A stretch of 64,000 bases of DNA, taken from positions 186,001 through 250,000 of the forward strand of contig JAOTON010001937.1 of NCBI GenBank assembly GCA_034440635.1, given 5' to 3'. Within the stretch, counting starts at the first letter, position 1, and each line of letters begins with the position of its first letter. The notes under the pieces are model-generated. The model was given only the letters and a program-made list of their open reading frames with translations. It made no database searches and was not told the origin of the DNA. This document shows, piece by piece, positions 44,648-55,231 of this stretch. The stretch is from Lepas anatifera. Its lineage: Eukaryota > Arthropoda > Thecostraca > Lepadidae. Position numbers and translations under genes: made by a program.

Positions 44648-46624
44648 CAGACCTGTTGATGACTCAACTTTTCTTGAGTCGACTCAACTCTGACTCACAG
44701 CGAAATGGCTGACTCCGATGCTGATTCGACTCACTGAGTTGAAAATGGTGAGCCGACTCGTCTCAGGCCAAATGCAGAGGTGAGTCGACTCGATTCCGAC
44801 TCAAATCAGCATTGAGTCGGAGTCGATTCCTACTCAGAATAGTGGCAAAATATGCACAGAAAAAATGCTCATTTCCTTCAACAGTATGCAAAATCCAGTA
44901 TACTTATTCATGGCGTTAATCTAACTGCACATTTCCTTTAATAATATGCCAATTTCAATGCATTAATTCATGACAGAAATTATTCCTGCATAGGAATGAA
45001 GAAAGATACTAATCGCGAACAGGTGAGTATGAGGAAGGCCCTGATGGCTTTGCATTTTAAAGGCATGTCCTTCATGAGCAGTCATAATTGAAGCAATAAG
45101 CGACGTTTCAACTGCAAAAAACAGGAATCAATATTTCAACATATGATATTTTGAGAGGCTATCCCTGTCCCAGAACATTCTGAACAATCCCGTGACGAAC
45201 TTAAATTAGAAATAAATACTACACTGTGCACTCAGCTCAGTGTCCAGCACCTCACCAAAACCAAAAACGATGATGAATACTCGCCTTGTCCTCCCGAAAA
45301 TGCTGTAGTAAACACGTAAACGTTACAGATGGCGCATTAAGGACATTACGAACCTAGCCTCGGGTAGCGCAAGCCTGACGATGGATAGCACTTTAAAACC
45401 ACGTGACTAAAAAGGCGGAAGAAAAATATGCAGGTTCATGTGAAGGTAATCATGCCTTCGGGGTACTAAAGCCTAAATAACCAGCCGTGTCATTGTTTTA
45501 TTCTGCCGGCAGAACGCAAAATAGTATGCCGCACGCATGCGCAGTACCGTATCATGACTACAAGATACCTCACTGCGCATGCGTGTGGCATACTTTTATG
45601 CGTTCTGCTCGGCAGAATAACACGGCTACTACTCTAGCATTTTGTTGCGCACCATGATCGGTTTGTTACTAATGTGGCGCGCGGGGGAAGCAGTGTGAGA
45701 GTGGTAAATAAAAATAATCGGCATCATCATAATTTGAAGAGCGGGCGTTGGTTGTTTGTGAGTGAGAGGATTGATGTATATTTTTCAGTTTATCAGTTTT
45801 ACAGTTTGAAATTACTCAGGCTACGTCAGAGGTAGGACTGATATCCATTTTCCGTAAGTAGGCAGTCTTTATTATCTACCAGTGGGTGTTCTCAAACCAC
45901 GACAAATCAAGATAGTGCTTTGAAATAAGCAGATAATTGAAGCTTTTAGTTTCTGTTTCGACCCATTTCAAGGGCTTATGTGCAAAATAAGATTTTTTGG
46001 TACCCTCTTTCTCATGCTGTTACGTTTTTTTAGTGTTTTAGCGAAAGGAAGGAAGAAAACAGACAATAAAGATATGGTTTCCTAAGAGTGAATTACCTAC
46101 CTTTTGCATGAGAATGAGCTTAGGATTTTGGATGGTGTGCATTTTCAAAGTTGAAAAAGTCTGATTTTGTGCCTAATCACATATTTTTCTGTATGATTCT
46201 GCATGCCATTGCTAGGATTAAATGGAAAAAAACTATCAAATGTGTGTGCTTTTTAAACTATATTATTTTATATAACTTGTGTTGCTAACAACTGATCCAG
46301 GCATGGGTCTAGTGCGGATATGAGAATAATGAATTACATCTTATTACCAAATAACAATATGAAATCGTTCAAAATTAGATGTGAAAATTTCTAAAATGTC
46401 AGTCATGTGATCACTTATGTTAAGAAAATAGTGTTGAGTCGACTCAACTCTTGACTCACAGCATGGAGGCAGACTCCGATTCTGACTCGACTCAACTGGT
46501 TGTCCAGTTGAGTCGACTCCGATTCAACCCAAACATGAAGTTGAGTCGACTCAACTCAGACTCGAGCAAAATTTGAGTCGACTCTGAGTCGACTCCGACT
46601 CTGAGTCGCGACTCAACAAGTCTG
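44648..46624 (+). mobile_element. Family H copy 2: complete hAT-like non-autonomous element
   Basis: The 1,977-bp element runs from CAGACCTGTTGATGACTC to GACTCAACAAGTCTG, so the termini are inverted (CAGACYTGTTGA). It is flanked by a perfect 8-bp duplication GCTGTCAT at 44,640-44,647 and 46,625-46,632. An 8-bp duplication with a CAG-starting terminus is the hAT signature (family knowledge). About 190 bp at each end is packed with GAGTCGACTC palindromes and GACTCCGA/TGACTCACAG words, likely subterminal transposase sites by inference. The centre is AT-rich without a transposase, so it would need to be moved in trans. A smaller palindromic element is nested at 45,483. Confidence 0.88.
45483..45627. 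mobile_element. Nested 145-bp palindromic MITE
   Basis: The arms AGCCGTGTCATTGTTTTATT and AGAATAACACGGCT continue inward as CTGCCGGCAGAACGCA.AA.AGTATGCC and GGCATACTTTTATGCGTTCTG, then GCATGCGCAGTA and CACTGCGCATGC. Nearly the whole element folds on itself around CGTATCATGACTACAAGATA. No duplication at the flanks is evident. Confidence 0.78.
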
Positions 46625-46649
46625 GCTGTCATAATGTTCAACCGCCGCC

Positions 46650-47103
46650 ACTGCAGCATACCTCGTTGAAATGTGACACCATTTCCCATCGCAAGTATAG
46701 AGAAGCTGTTTATCTCCATGCAACAAACTTTGTACGTACCAACATATCATGACTAGATTTTTACCATCGCCGAAAGCAGGGGATGGGGAACGCATCCCCT
46801 TACTTGCAAATCAGGGGGAAGGAACGTTCCCTCAAATTTTGGACCTCGACTTATTTCCTTTTGCATTTTCCCAGTTACCAGCGTGAATCTACATAAATTT
46901 GTGGGTGAAGTAAATTGTCCTTGATGTTTGAAATGCGGCCAACATTCTCAGAACTTGGATCCCAGCCCCCCTGCCATCGCGAGTCTAGGATCAGCCATCC
47001 AGTAAAACTTCGGTGGCTACGCCCCTGTTTTTTACCTATAGCAAAGCCGGGTGAGCGCATACAGGTGACCAACTTTCACCATCTAATGCTAGATGCAGTT
47101 CTT

Positions 47104-47157
<54 letters not shown>

Positions 47158-47349
47158 GCTGGAGCAAAAATAAATACAGTTTCAATTCAAGTTCTGTAGT
47201 CATCTTACAAAAAGAGGCACACCCCAAAATAAGTACTTTTTTGGCAGACTACAAGTATATGGGGGTGGGGCACACATGGAGGGGCACACTTTCAACTCCT
47301 GCAGCCCCCTCCCCCGCCAAATGAAATCCTGGTTGCGCCACTGAACTAA
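46650..47349 (-). mobile_element. Family J element, probably hAT-like
   Basis: Inverted, the right edge reads CAGTGGCGCAACCAGGATTTC followed by ATTTGGCGGGGGAGGGGG, matching 63,487 (CAGTGGTGCAACCAGGATTT). CAGTGGCG is typical of hAT termini. The body is shared with 63,487-64,000 and 41,590-41,880. A (TA)n run of about 46 bp lies inside. The left end near 46,650 is not sharply defined. Family H copy 2 lies immediately to the left. Confidence 0.65.
47109..47154. repeat. (TA)n microsatellite, about 23 units
   Basis: Uninterrupted TA dinucleotide tract inside the family J element. The homologous place in the copy at 63,680-63,700 has no such expansion. Confidence 0.97.
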
Positions 47350-48090
47350 TGTGCTGCATTGGAAAAGGCTGTGTAGCTAGGCGAAGCCGCTGGCAACGTG
47401 CCACCACTACTATTCACTCCCTGCACGGCTGGCGCCCACTGAAATATGCAGTATTCTAATTGAGCAGGCGTTAAAGTGTCTCTGGCCTGCCATGTAAAGG
47501 TGTCGGGCGGCATGAACTCCGTCGGACACGGCCTGTGGGCGATTGTGCCGCCCCCGCCGGCCGAGTAGCCCTATTATTACGACCGGTATAGGACAGCGCG
47601 GCCGGACATCCGTTCGAAGGCCCAGCCGTCACCGCATGGCGCGTCACTGCCACCAGGGCTGCGCCGCAGACCACGACAGTGGTGCGCTGAATCGGCCGCT
47701 CTACAGCGCCACCTGGATGGCCAACCACAGCCGGCGGCTGGCTCTAAAGCGGACCGTCAGTGTCGGGCCGACAGGGGCCGATGGCGCGGTAACCGGTCAC
47801 CCTGCAGGATGCCGCCCATCGGCTTTCCTGGCCGACAGGCCCCTACTGGAATCATTGCCGCCCAATGCCACGCCATTCAGGGCGCTAGAATCGCGCACAA
47901 CTCGCGTTGCTTCTGGCTGCTAATGCACCGATGATGGAGGTGGCAGTCAGTACCCACCTCCAATGATGCGGGCAGCACGGAAGCACCAATGCTCAGGAAG
48001 CTGTCTCTGCTCTCCGCACAGCCCGCAGCACCTGAGAGAAAAGAGAAGGCGGTCAGGCACCGGCCCATTGGGCTGCAGCCCCTACTGCTG
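47350..48090. other. Unassigned GC-rich sequence
   Basis: Both strands are open in several frames because of base composition. No motif, splice pattern or family resemblance supports a gene. Confidence 0.4.
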
Positions 48091-48159
48091 GTCACTGCAC
48101 ATCGCTGCAGCCGCAGCTTCCGGTCACTACACATCGCACCCTTACACCACCTAAACTTA

Positions 48160-48710
48160 CAATTATCCAGACGTTCATCTTCATATATCCAACATATACT
48201 TTCTCGGGTAGATCTACCCCATCAAAAGTCAAAATAATTGTGTCTGTTTCTTTTTCCTCTCCTCCACGCTTCGTTCTCACTCTTCTCGCTCCCACCACAC
48301 CAAACTCTTCCAGGCCATCTACTATTTCGTCAACACTAACGCCTCGGAGTTCCAGACATCTGATTTCTCCCTTGCAGAAGTTTTTGGATTTGTGGGCCTC
48401 GACTGTTACCTTTACCTTCGTCAGTATGCGTGCACCGTTTTCCCTTCGTGTGTAAACTAAGCTCGTTAACGTTGAGCGCCCTTCCTGCCCCTTTACTTTC
48501 GGCAAACTCGAGCTCCCAGCTTCCTTCTCTCAAGGAATCGCACCTCACGATTTTTCCAAGGCGATCGCCCGCCTCCTTTCGCTGAAAAGGAGAGAGGTTC
48601 AAAAGGGAACCGTTGGCACCTCGCACTATCAGTACCCGTGGGCTAGACGACTTGCTTTGGTCAGTTCGGGTTCCAGATGACGGCGTTGGTTGAGACCCGT
48701 CCCCAAGTGG
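48160..48710 (-). pseudogene. Jockey-like retrotransposon ORF1 (gag-like) relic
   Basis: The minus strand reads KSSSPRVLIVRGANGSLLNL, SPFQRKEAGDRLGKIV and GSWELEFAESKGAGRALN in one frame (48,653-48,450). After a frameshift it continues KVKVTVEAHKSKNFCKGEI, VSVDEIVDGLEEFGVVGARR and TDTIILTFDGVDLPEKVYVG (48,430-48,170). I recognise this order from ORF1 of Jockey-type elements of arthropods and other invertebrates. The usual CCHC zinc knuckles that follow VGY are missing, so the copy is truncated near 48,160. Sequence to about 49,900 on the same strand may be its N-terminal ORF1 part and 5' UTR, but this is unproven. Confidence 0.78.
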
Positions 48711-49905
48711 GGGGGGCGTGAATGGTCAGCGATGGGTTGGTTGACAACGGGATTAGGGGGAGGGGGGTTGTTTGGTTCCGAGGAGTTTAGAGTATCCATG
48801 GAAAAGTGATTAATTTCGACCAACAACGCGCGCGCCCCTTCAAACGAGGGTGCTACTATGCGAGACGACACAAGGGCTGGCTATACGGGGGAGACGCCGC
48901 CGACACAGAGGGGGAGAGAGACTCACCACCCCCCCTCCCCGCCCCGACGACGGTCCCCCTTGCACCTAACCTAGACGACCCCGGGCGGGGCACGGACACC
49001 CCACCCTCCTCGGGTGAAGTCGGGACCTCACCAAAGGAGGGAGGGACAGCCGAGCCCCACCAAAGGCCGACAGACTTTTACAATGCTGCTACTCTTGTCG
49101 ATGCCTTCAAGAGTTCCCCGCCCTTGCGGAAATCCGGACCAAAGTAGAGCGTAGCTAGAGGGACACCAACGAACACCGCGCATACCTCAGCTCAGCTACC
49201 AGGACTCATTCATCCTGGGGTACGGGTCGGTGCGCAGCTCACCTTAAAAAGATGGGCGCCCCCCCCACGGCCTCATCAAAGCAGGCGACTACCACCTGCT
49301 CGTCATAACTGATTCCTGGTTGGTCCGAGAGAAACGAGCCCCCGGTCCGCACGGCCGGCGATCAGAGGGATCCAATCGTCGGCCACACGAGCCGGAGGCC
49401 TACATACAACCAGCCAATCCAGGAATCATAGGCGCCTGAGGGGACGCCCATGACACTGGGAAATAGGTGGGTAACTGGGAAGTTATGAGTTGGAAAAGGA
49501 AGTGGGTCGGTCTGCGCTGTCCAGCCCAGCCGCGCGCCTCACGCGACCGAGGTGTGCACACTCAAGACGAGGAAGAGTACACACACCCCCGCCACCCGCG
49601 GAGACACGCCGGCCCAGACATCGCAGACAGTGGATAGGAGGGGCATTTAGGAGTGGACAGAAAGGATATGGTTGGAAAGGCATGGACAGACAAGGAATTA
49701 AGGAAGGAAGAGGAAAAGGAACGGGGAGTTGGTGGGATTTGAAATTAGAAAGGCCTAGAAGGGATGAGAACGGCAGTCTCGATTTGGCCCCTCGCCCGAA
49801 GGCGAGAGGCGAAACCCATCCTGCCAACTGGGGTCGCGGGGTTCTTCACATTCCGTACCCAATTATTGTGCAAACGAGTCCAGCAGATGAAAATCGGTCC
49901 CCTGC
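48710..49905. other. Unassigned; possible 5' region of the ORF1 element
   Basis: GC-rich, with long overlapping frames on both strands and no recognised domain. A hairpin CCCCTCGCCCGAAGGCGAG lies at about 49,789-49,807. Position on the minus strand upstream of the ORF1 relic makes a 5' UTR plausible. Confidence 0.35.
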
Positions 49906-49908
49906 GGG

Positions 49909-50179
49909 GTATTTTAACTGAGATAGCCAAGGTGTAAAGCATGCCAGAAAACCCGGTACTCAATATATCATTTGTCTTGAAACTCAAAATTTCTGTGAAG
50001 AAAAGCTAAAAAAACTTCCCTGCAATGTACCAAAAATCTACCCCAGCCAGGCGACCACAGTTGTCAGCTGTTGGTGTGACGACAGCGCTGACGTAAAGCC
50101 CATCGAATATGGCAGAAGTTACCAGGTCATGACGTCAACCACAGGCCGTTTTATTTTCACCATATTCACCATTCCCTTT
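49909..50179 (+). mobile_element. Family A copy 2 (left-truncated)
   Basis: TATTTTAACTGAGATAGCCA, the GACTCAAAATTTCTGTG-type core and the terminus ATTCCCTTTAA match family A copy 1. The left terminal repeat is missing. Confidence 0.78.
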
Positions 50180-50450
50180 AAAGGGAATGTGGCACCTTGG
50201 TGGAATCCAGGAAGTTGGTGTAATTAGGGGCATTTTTAGCCGAAAATTATGAAAACGACAATTATTTCTCTGAAAAATGTACAATGAGCTCAATATTTTG
50301 ATTTTTAAAATGCTCCTCTAGGGAAAGAAATAAATCTCTGTCTGAGGATGATGCCATGACCTGGCAACCACTACCATATTCAACAGGCTTCAAGGGCTTC
50401 GATTGGCTGATACTCACCGTGACGTCAGCAACATCAAGTTTTTAAGAATT
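50177..50450 (+). mobile_element. Family A copy 3 (partial), joined terminus to terminus
   Basis: Starts TTAAAGGGAATGTGGCACC directly on the terminus of copy 2, sharing TTTAAA. It runs through CACCGTGACGTCAGCAA and then ends. The join makes a 20-bp palindrome, CATTCCCTTTAAAGGGAATG. Confidence 0.78.
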
Positions 50451-50534
50451 CCTTCTACAATGCATTTGCATGAAGCTCTATTCGGGGTCGTAGTACACTA
50501 TGACCAATAATTTATTTGTTTACCTATTGTAGTA

Positions 50535-50740
50535 TGAGGATTCCGGATGAAGGGCTGTGCCCAAACATATAATATCAGTGTATTGGCCCCATTTTCATCC
50601 AGGATTTGAGAAGACAGGCCATCTTATCAACTTATTAATCATCAAGTTACAGTATAAATATCTTATCAGCTTATTATTATGCTCCTGGGCTCAGCACTAC
50701 AACAGCTTTTATATTTCTGGTACACAAACAAAATCACGGG
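50535..50740 (+). repeat. Family M arm
   Basis: GGATGAAGGGCTGTGCCCAAACATATAAT, CATCCAGGATTTGAGAAGACAG and CTTATCAACTTATTAATCATC correspond to the right arm of the fold-back element at 5,080-5,160. The left part of that element, inverted, continues the match to ATGCTCCTGGGCTCAGCACTAC. Confidence 0.65.
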
Positions 50741-51104
50741 CATGACAATATTGGACAGGCAATAGTTTTGCAGCCCCTAACAGTAAAGTACTGCTGATGG
50801 GTAAATATTCAGACTTAGCCCAAAAAAATCGCGGCACTCCATGCGCAAACTTAACGCAAAACTGTAGCTCGGCAGGCATATGCATCGGTGTTATCCACGT
50901 GTGTATCATAGCAACCAATGTCGAACACCCCTTTTGTCAGCTGATGATCTCGACATGAGGACAGCAACCCCCGCCGTCAACGGGGGGGAGGTATCAAACG
51001 GGGCTGGAGGGGTAGGCCACAGCTGGTCTGTCGTTAACAGATGCGTGTGTGACGCCCATCCATCACAGCCAGCTCGTCGGCTGGTGGTGGCGACGAGAGC
51101 CGAC

Positions 51105-51362
51105 GGCGCCAGCGCGGCACGCGACAGCGACAACGTCCGACGTCACCAGCGCGGCACGCGACAGCGACAACGTCCGACGGCACCAGCGCGGCACGCGACA
51201 GCGATAACGTCCGACGGCGCCAGTGCGGCACGCGACAGCGACAACGTCCGACGGCACCAGAGCGGCACGCGACAGCGACATCCTCCGACGGCACCAGCGC
51301 GGCACGCGACAGCGACAACGTCCGACGGCACCAGCGCGGCACGCGACAGCGACAACATCTAA
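51105..51362. repeat. Minisatellite, 37-bp unit, seven copies
   Basis: Unit GCACGCGACAGCGACAACGT then CCGACGGCACCAGCGCG. Seven nearly identical copies; all frames stay open on both strands. Confidence 0.94.
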
Positions 51363-51747
51363 CGGAGGGGAGGCGCTAGGGGTTTTTGTTGCCGGACGAA
51401 GCGGCGGACGGTAGCTGGCGGTTTCGCCCCTGTATTGTCAGCGTCACGCCGCATAAACTGACGTCATGAAGAGGAAGCGGAGAAAGGGCGGAAAACCCTA
51501 CCGATGGTACGCTGCCAAGAAAGCAACGGAGGAATTCACACCCAAAGTCATATTCAGAATGAGACAGAGAACAGAAGGTTGACACAGAAGAGAAAACCAC
51601 GGTAACTGCCACGCCGGTCATGTTTTCCGGCAGTGAAGCATTCAATCCTAACAAATTTAAACGAAAAAGAGAAGCGTATCCATCCAAATGTGTACCAGGC
51701 TAGTGGCTGCACTGCTACCGGCAATATCCATAAGACGGGACCAGCGC

Positions 51748-51950
51748 GAACGAGCAGTACACTGGTGCACCCACTGCAGTACAGCCGCGCTGGAACTTCT
51801 CACTGAACGAGCAGAACACTGGTGCACCCACTGCAGTACAGCCGCGCTGGAACTTCTCACTGAACGAGCAGAACACTGGTGCACCCGCTGCAGTACAGCC
51901 GCGCTGAAACTTATCACTGAACGAGCAGTACACTGGTGCACCCACTGCAT
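51748..51950. repeat. Minisatellite, 57-bp unit, 3.6 copies
   Basis: Unit CTGGAACTTCTCACTGAACG, AGCAGAACACTGGTGCACCC, ACTGCAGTACAGCCGCG. The period of 57 gives 19-residue periodic peptides on both strands; there is no support for coding. Confidence 0.93.
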
Positions 51951-52149
51951 TAAAAAGGCACGGGGTAGGGTGAATTATGATTTTTAATTTTGAAGCTTGA
52001 ATGCAAAGTTAATTTTTGAAAGTACCCGGAATAAGAAACCAGCTTCTGTTCTTTTTGAGAAAAATGTTTCTGAACCATATTTCGCGCATGTCACTCGAAA
52101 TTTTTAATTGAATAACTTAAGCATTTCTAAATAATTGACATCCTTGACT

Positions 52150-52775
52150 TTAAAAGGAACGTGGCACCTTGGTCGAACCCAAGAATTTAGGATATTCAGG
52201 GGTATTTTTAGCCAAAAAAACTTGAAAACGTCCAAGATTTCTCTAAAAATTTATAATGAGCTCAATCCTTTGATTTTAAAACGCTCCTCTAGGATGAAAA
52301 AATAAACATATGCCCAAGGGTGTCGCGATGATCTGGCAACCACTGCCATATTCAATAGGCTTCAATGGCTTTGATTGTCTGATTACTCACCGTGCCGTCA
52401 GCGCTGTCGTCACACCAACAGCTGGCAACTGAGGCCGCCTGGCTAGGGTACATGTCGGGTACATTTCAGATAGGTTTTTAGCTTTTCTCCACGGAAATTT
52501 TGAGATTCAAGACAAATGCCGCGGGGCCGGGGTGGCCTAGTGGCTTCGTTGCCAGTCTTCGGATCGTATAGCATGGATTAACACAGATCGGACACGGAAA
52601 CCGCCTTCCGTGTCCGATCTGACCCGTTGGAGAGGATCCTTTAACACCCACGCCAATACTCCCTGTAATTGGGCAAGTGTGCCTGTTGGGAGTGGCCCTA
52701 ATAAAATAAAATAAAATAAATGATAAATTGAGTACCTGGTTTTCCAGCATGCTTTACAACTATTTTTATAATATT
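52150..52775 (+). mobile_element. Family A copy 4, split by a SINE
   Basis: Begins TTTAAAAGGAACGTGGCACC and matches family A to GAGATTCAAGACAAATG at 52,518. It resumes at about 52,721 with ATAAATTGAGTACCTGG and ends near CATGCTTTACAACT. The right terminal repeat is lost. Confidence 0.8.
52519..52720 (+). repeat. SINE-1, tRNA-derived, full length
   Basis: The head GGGGTGGCCTAGTGGCTTCG contains an A-box-like TGGCCTAGTGG. The B box is not clear. The body includes GATCGGACACGGAAACCGCC, paired with GGCTTCCGTGTCCGATC-like sequence as a hairpin. The 3' end reads GTTGGGAGTGGCCCTAA followed by TAAAATAAAATAAAATAAA. It is flanked by AAATG at 52,514-52,518 and 52,718-52,722 and sits exactly within family A copy 4. 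Partial copies lie at 17,833 and 23,885. Confidence 0.82.
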
Positions 52776-53029
52776 TTTGCGTTCCCTTTCCTGGGAACAT
52801 TTTGTGTTAGTTGCTAGTATCATTCATACAACGCACTCACACTATGTACAGAGCGGAATTTTCCATTTACCGGCACCCTTAAGGGACAGCGGCACCGCAC
52901 TCGGCGGCCCATAGGCTGCTCCAGTCTCCCCAAGCCGCAGCGCTCGGCACAGACTGAGCCCTCACATGAGGGCCGCGGGCGAGAGACCTCATGGTGAGAT
53001 CACTTTAAAGGCCGATCAGGCCCGTGCAC

Positions 53030-53205
53030 CCGCAAACAGGGACGCCGGCTGGCACGGCGTTGACCCCACTGCTGCGGCGCGCACTCCCCAGTGTACTGCT
53101 ATCTCCTGGGTAGGAGGCAGCCGCGGAAAAGGCTGCCATAGGTCAGCCTTGATCCAGGGGCCTTCTACACCCAATCGTGGCGCCCTTGCCAGCTGCGCCA
53201 CGGGG
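53030..53205 (-). repeat. SINE-4, tRNA-derived (probable), minus strand
   Basis: Minus strand reads CCCCGTGGCGCAGCTGGCAAGGGCGCC, a good A box (GTGGCGCAGCTGG), followed by CCTGGATCAAGGCTGACC as a weak B box. It joins a family A fragment at 53,203. Confidence 0.5.
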
Positions 53206-53540
53206 GTGGCATGCTTTACACCTAGGCTATCTCAAGCCCTGTTCCAGCTGTCAGCACAGTTTTGTCAGCAGGACCTCTAACCTTCCTCCAGAAAAGCGCC
53301 TCTTGTTTGTCCTAAGCAAAGGGAACTTAAACCTGTATACCATTAAAAATATTAGGCTGCCACTTTGTGCACTTACTGTTTTTTCATCAGCACAAACAGC
53401 AGGCCGTCAGCCCGTAAAACCTCTAGAACTGGTTCCCGGGGAGAGGAACACGGCCCGCTGATTGGTGCTGACAAAACTGTGCTGACAGCTGGAGCAGGGC
53501 TTCAGTTAAAATCACGTCATGAAGGTGCCACATTCCCATT
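53203..53540 (+). mobile_element. Family A copy 6 (right part), split by a Harbinger-like MITE
   Basis: GCATGCTTTACACCTAGGCTATCTC is family A sequence; the text resumes after the MITE at CAGTTAAAATCACGTCATGAAGGTGCCACATTCCC. The left part is absent. Confidence 0.78.
53235..53501. mobile_element. Harbinger-like MITE (copy 2)
   Basis: A 267-bp element with termini AGCCCTGTTCCAGCTGTCAG and CTGACAGCTGGAGCAGGGCT, nearly perfect inverted repeats that extend further inward (CACAGTTTTGTCAGCA). It is flanked by TCA at 53,232-53,234 and 53,502-53,504. It is inverted in body relative to the copy at 10,046. Confidence 0.85.
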
Positions 53541-53802
53541 AAAGGAAAATATTAAAATCTCACGATGTAAACCTGACGGTTCTCACCATGACGTCAGCAT
53601 ATGTCGTCACACCAACAGCCATGACAAGTGTGGCCTGCTGCTTGAGGTACATGAGGGGTACATTTCAGGTAGTTTTAGCTTTTCTCTACGGAAATTTTGA
53701 GTTTCAAGATAATTAATATATAGAGTACCGGGTTTTTCGGCATGCTTTACAACTTGGCTATCTCAGTTAAAATCACGTTATAAAGGTGCCACATTCCCTT
53801 TA
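53540..53802 (+). mobile_element. Family A copy 7 (left-truncated)
   Basis: CATGACGTCAGCATATGTCGTCACACCAACAG, TTTCTCTACGGAAATTTTGA, GGCATGCTTTACAACTTGGC and terminal GGTGCCACATTCCCTTTA match family A in order. The left end is lost at the junction with copy 6. Confidence 0.78.
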
Positions 53803-53903
53803 GCACCATGTGTGTATTTTCCACCAAACGGTGTCTTTAGTGGCAAGTCTAGTGATAAGTGAGGGATTCGATATATGAGATAGTGACGCTATAGTCAATG
53901 ACC

Positions 53904-54567
53904 TCAACACGCGCATTGATGGGGGGGTACCCATCCCCCTCGAGTTTTTGAAGATAGTATAAGAACGGCAGCGCGTAGCGCCGCCGTACTTCGCACACAT
54001 TTTCTCTGATCATTTTTACAATTTTTGACACAATTTTAAGGTTAGGCCATCTCAGGTCAGGTCACCAGTACAGGTCAAATGACCTGAACTCTCAACAAAA
54101 TTTAAGATAACAAGTCAGGACTGCGTAAACCTATCTGATTGAAACTCATATCACATAATGGGCCCATGGAGTCCTCTAACATTTTTGACCAATTTGACCT
54201 TTGACCTTCGCAGGTCAGGTCACATCCCATATTTGACCTACCAAGGTAAAATTATACATCATTTGATCCAGCTGGCTGCAAGGATTTCAAAGGTCTAAAT
54301 TGTTTTGTTTTATCTTTATTTGTTCAGATGTGATCACCGAAAACTTTCATTTACATTAATCCCTATGGTGGGATGTCTTGAACTCCATTGGCCTTAAATG
54401 TGACCTGACAAAAATGATACCAATATTTTCGATAGAGCAGTGGATGGGCTACCTTCTGCCGTTTACCATTTTTCGCTATCCAGCGTGGTTCTCGAGATCT
54501 TAAGGGGGCGGGTATCCGCTCCCCGTCGAAGCGAAGTGGCTCAGACCCCCGTAAATGTGCGTGTAAA
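53904..54567 (+). mobile_element. Family D copy 2, decayed termini
   Basis: Left edge TCAACACGCGCATTGATGG and right edge CCGTAAATGTGCGTGTAAAA are diverged forms of the perfect 19-bp repeat of copy 1. The interior aligns with 2,020-2,800 (GGTTAGGCCATCTCAGGTCAGG; CACATAATGGGCCCA; GTGGTTCTCGAGAT) with deletions. The outer TTAA has mutated on both sides. Confidence 0.75.
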
Positions 54568-54569
54568 AT

Positions 54570-55230
54570 AATGGTACCACAAGATGCGAGAGAACGTTGT
54601 ATGTGAGCTTGCTCCTTATGACCAGAGTCCGCTTTCAGCGTTCGCGAATTTTTCCTCCTTAATAACAACATCTCCAAACAGCTCCACCACGACCTACATT
54701 TGAAGTTTATGACCTCGTTTGACCTTGAGGACACTTTCCTAGGTGACAGGAAATTGAATATCATGTACATTACCATAGTCCTGGCACACCCCCAAAAGTG
54801 CGTTTTCTTGGCCGTCTCCGTTATTAAGATCTCGAGGGGGAGGCACTTAGCACCCTTCCATTGTACGTTACCCCAGAATCTTCTCAACTACCCGTCTTTC
54901 GGTCACATCAGGTCGCTTGGTCTGAATACCAAGGTGTAACTTCATAAAACCATATGATCCGGGTAATTATCTATCAGGTCCACCTCACCTGAAGGTCAAA
55001 GCTTAAGCCACAGATCATGACCAGCCCGGCTTTGGCCTAGATGATTTAAAAAAGGTGTATATTACGAAGTGACGTCATATTTACGTTATCCAAGGCTTAA
55101 ATTCAAGGTCAAATGGCAAGCTTAAATAACATGGGTCAATGTCAAATGTCATGTGTCAAGTTTAACCTTTGTTTTCGCCCAACAACTGCCCAAAGATGTG
55201 TGGCGTCATTTTTGAAATATATCGTATGAT
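54570..55230. repeat. AGGTCA-containing sequence, possibly a diverged relative
   Basis: TGACCT/AGGTCA words occur at intervals (for example 54,717-54,728 and 54,978-55,000). The block CCCAAAAGTGCGTTTTCTTGGCC at 54,790 is loosely repeated at 55,712 (CCCAAAAAAGACCTTTTTACTGGCC). No termini are found. Confidence 0.45.
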
Positions 55231-55231
55231 G

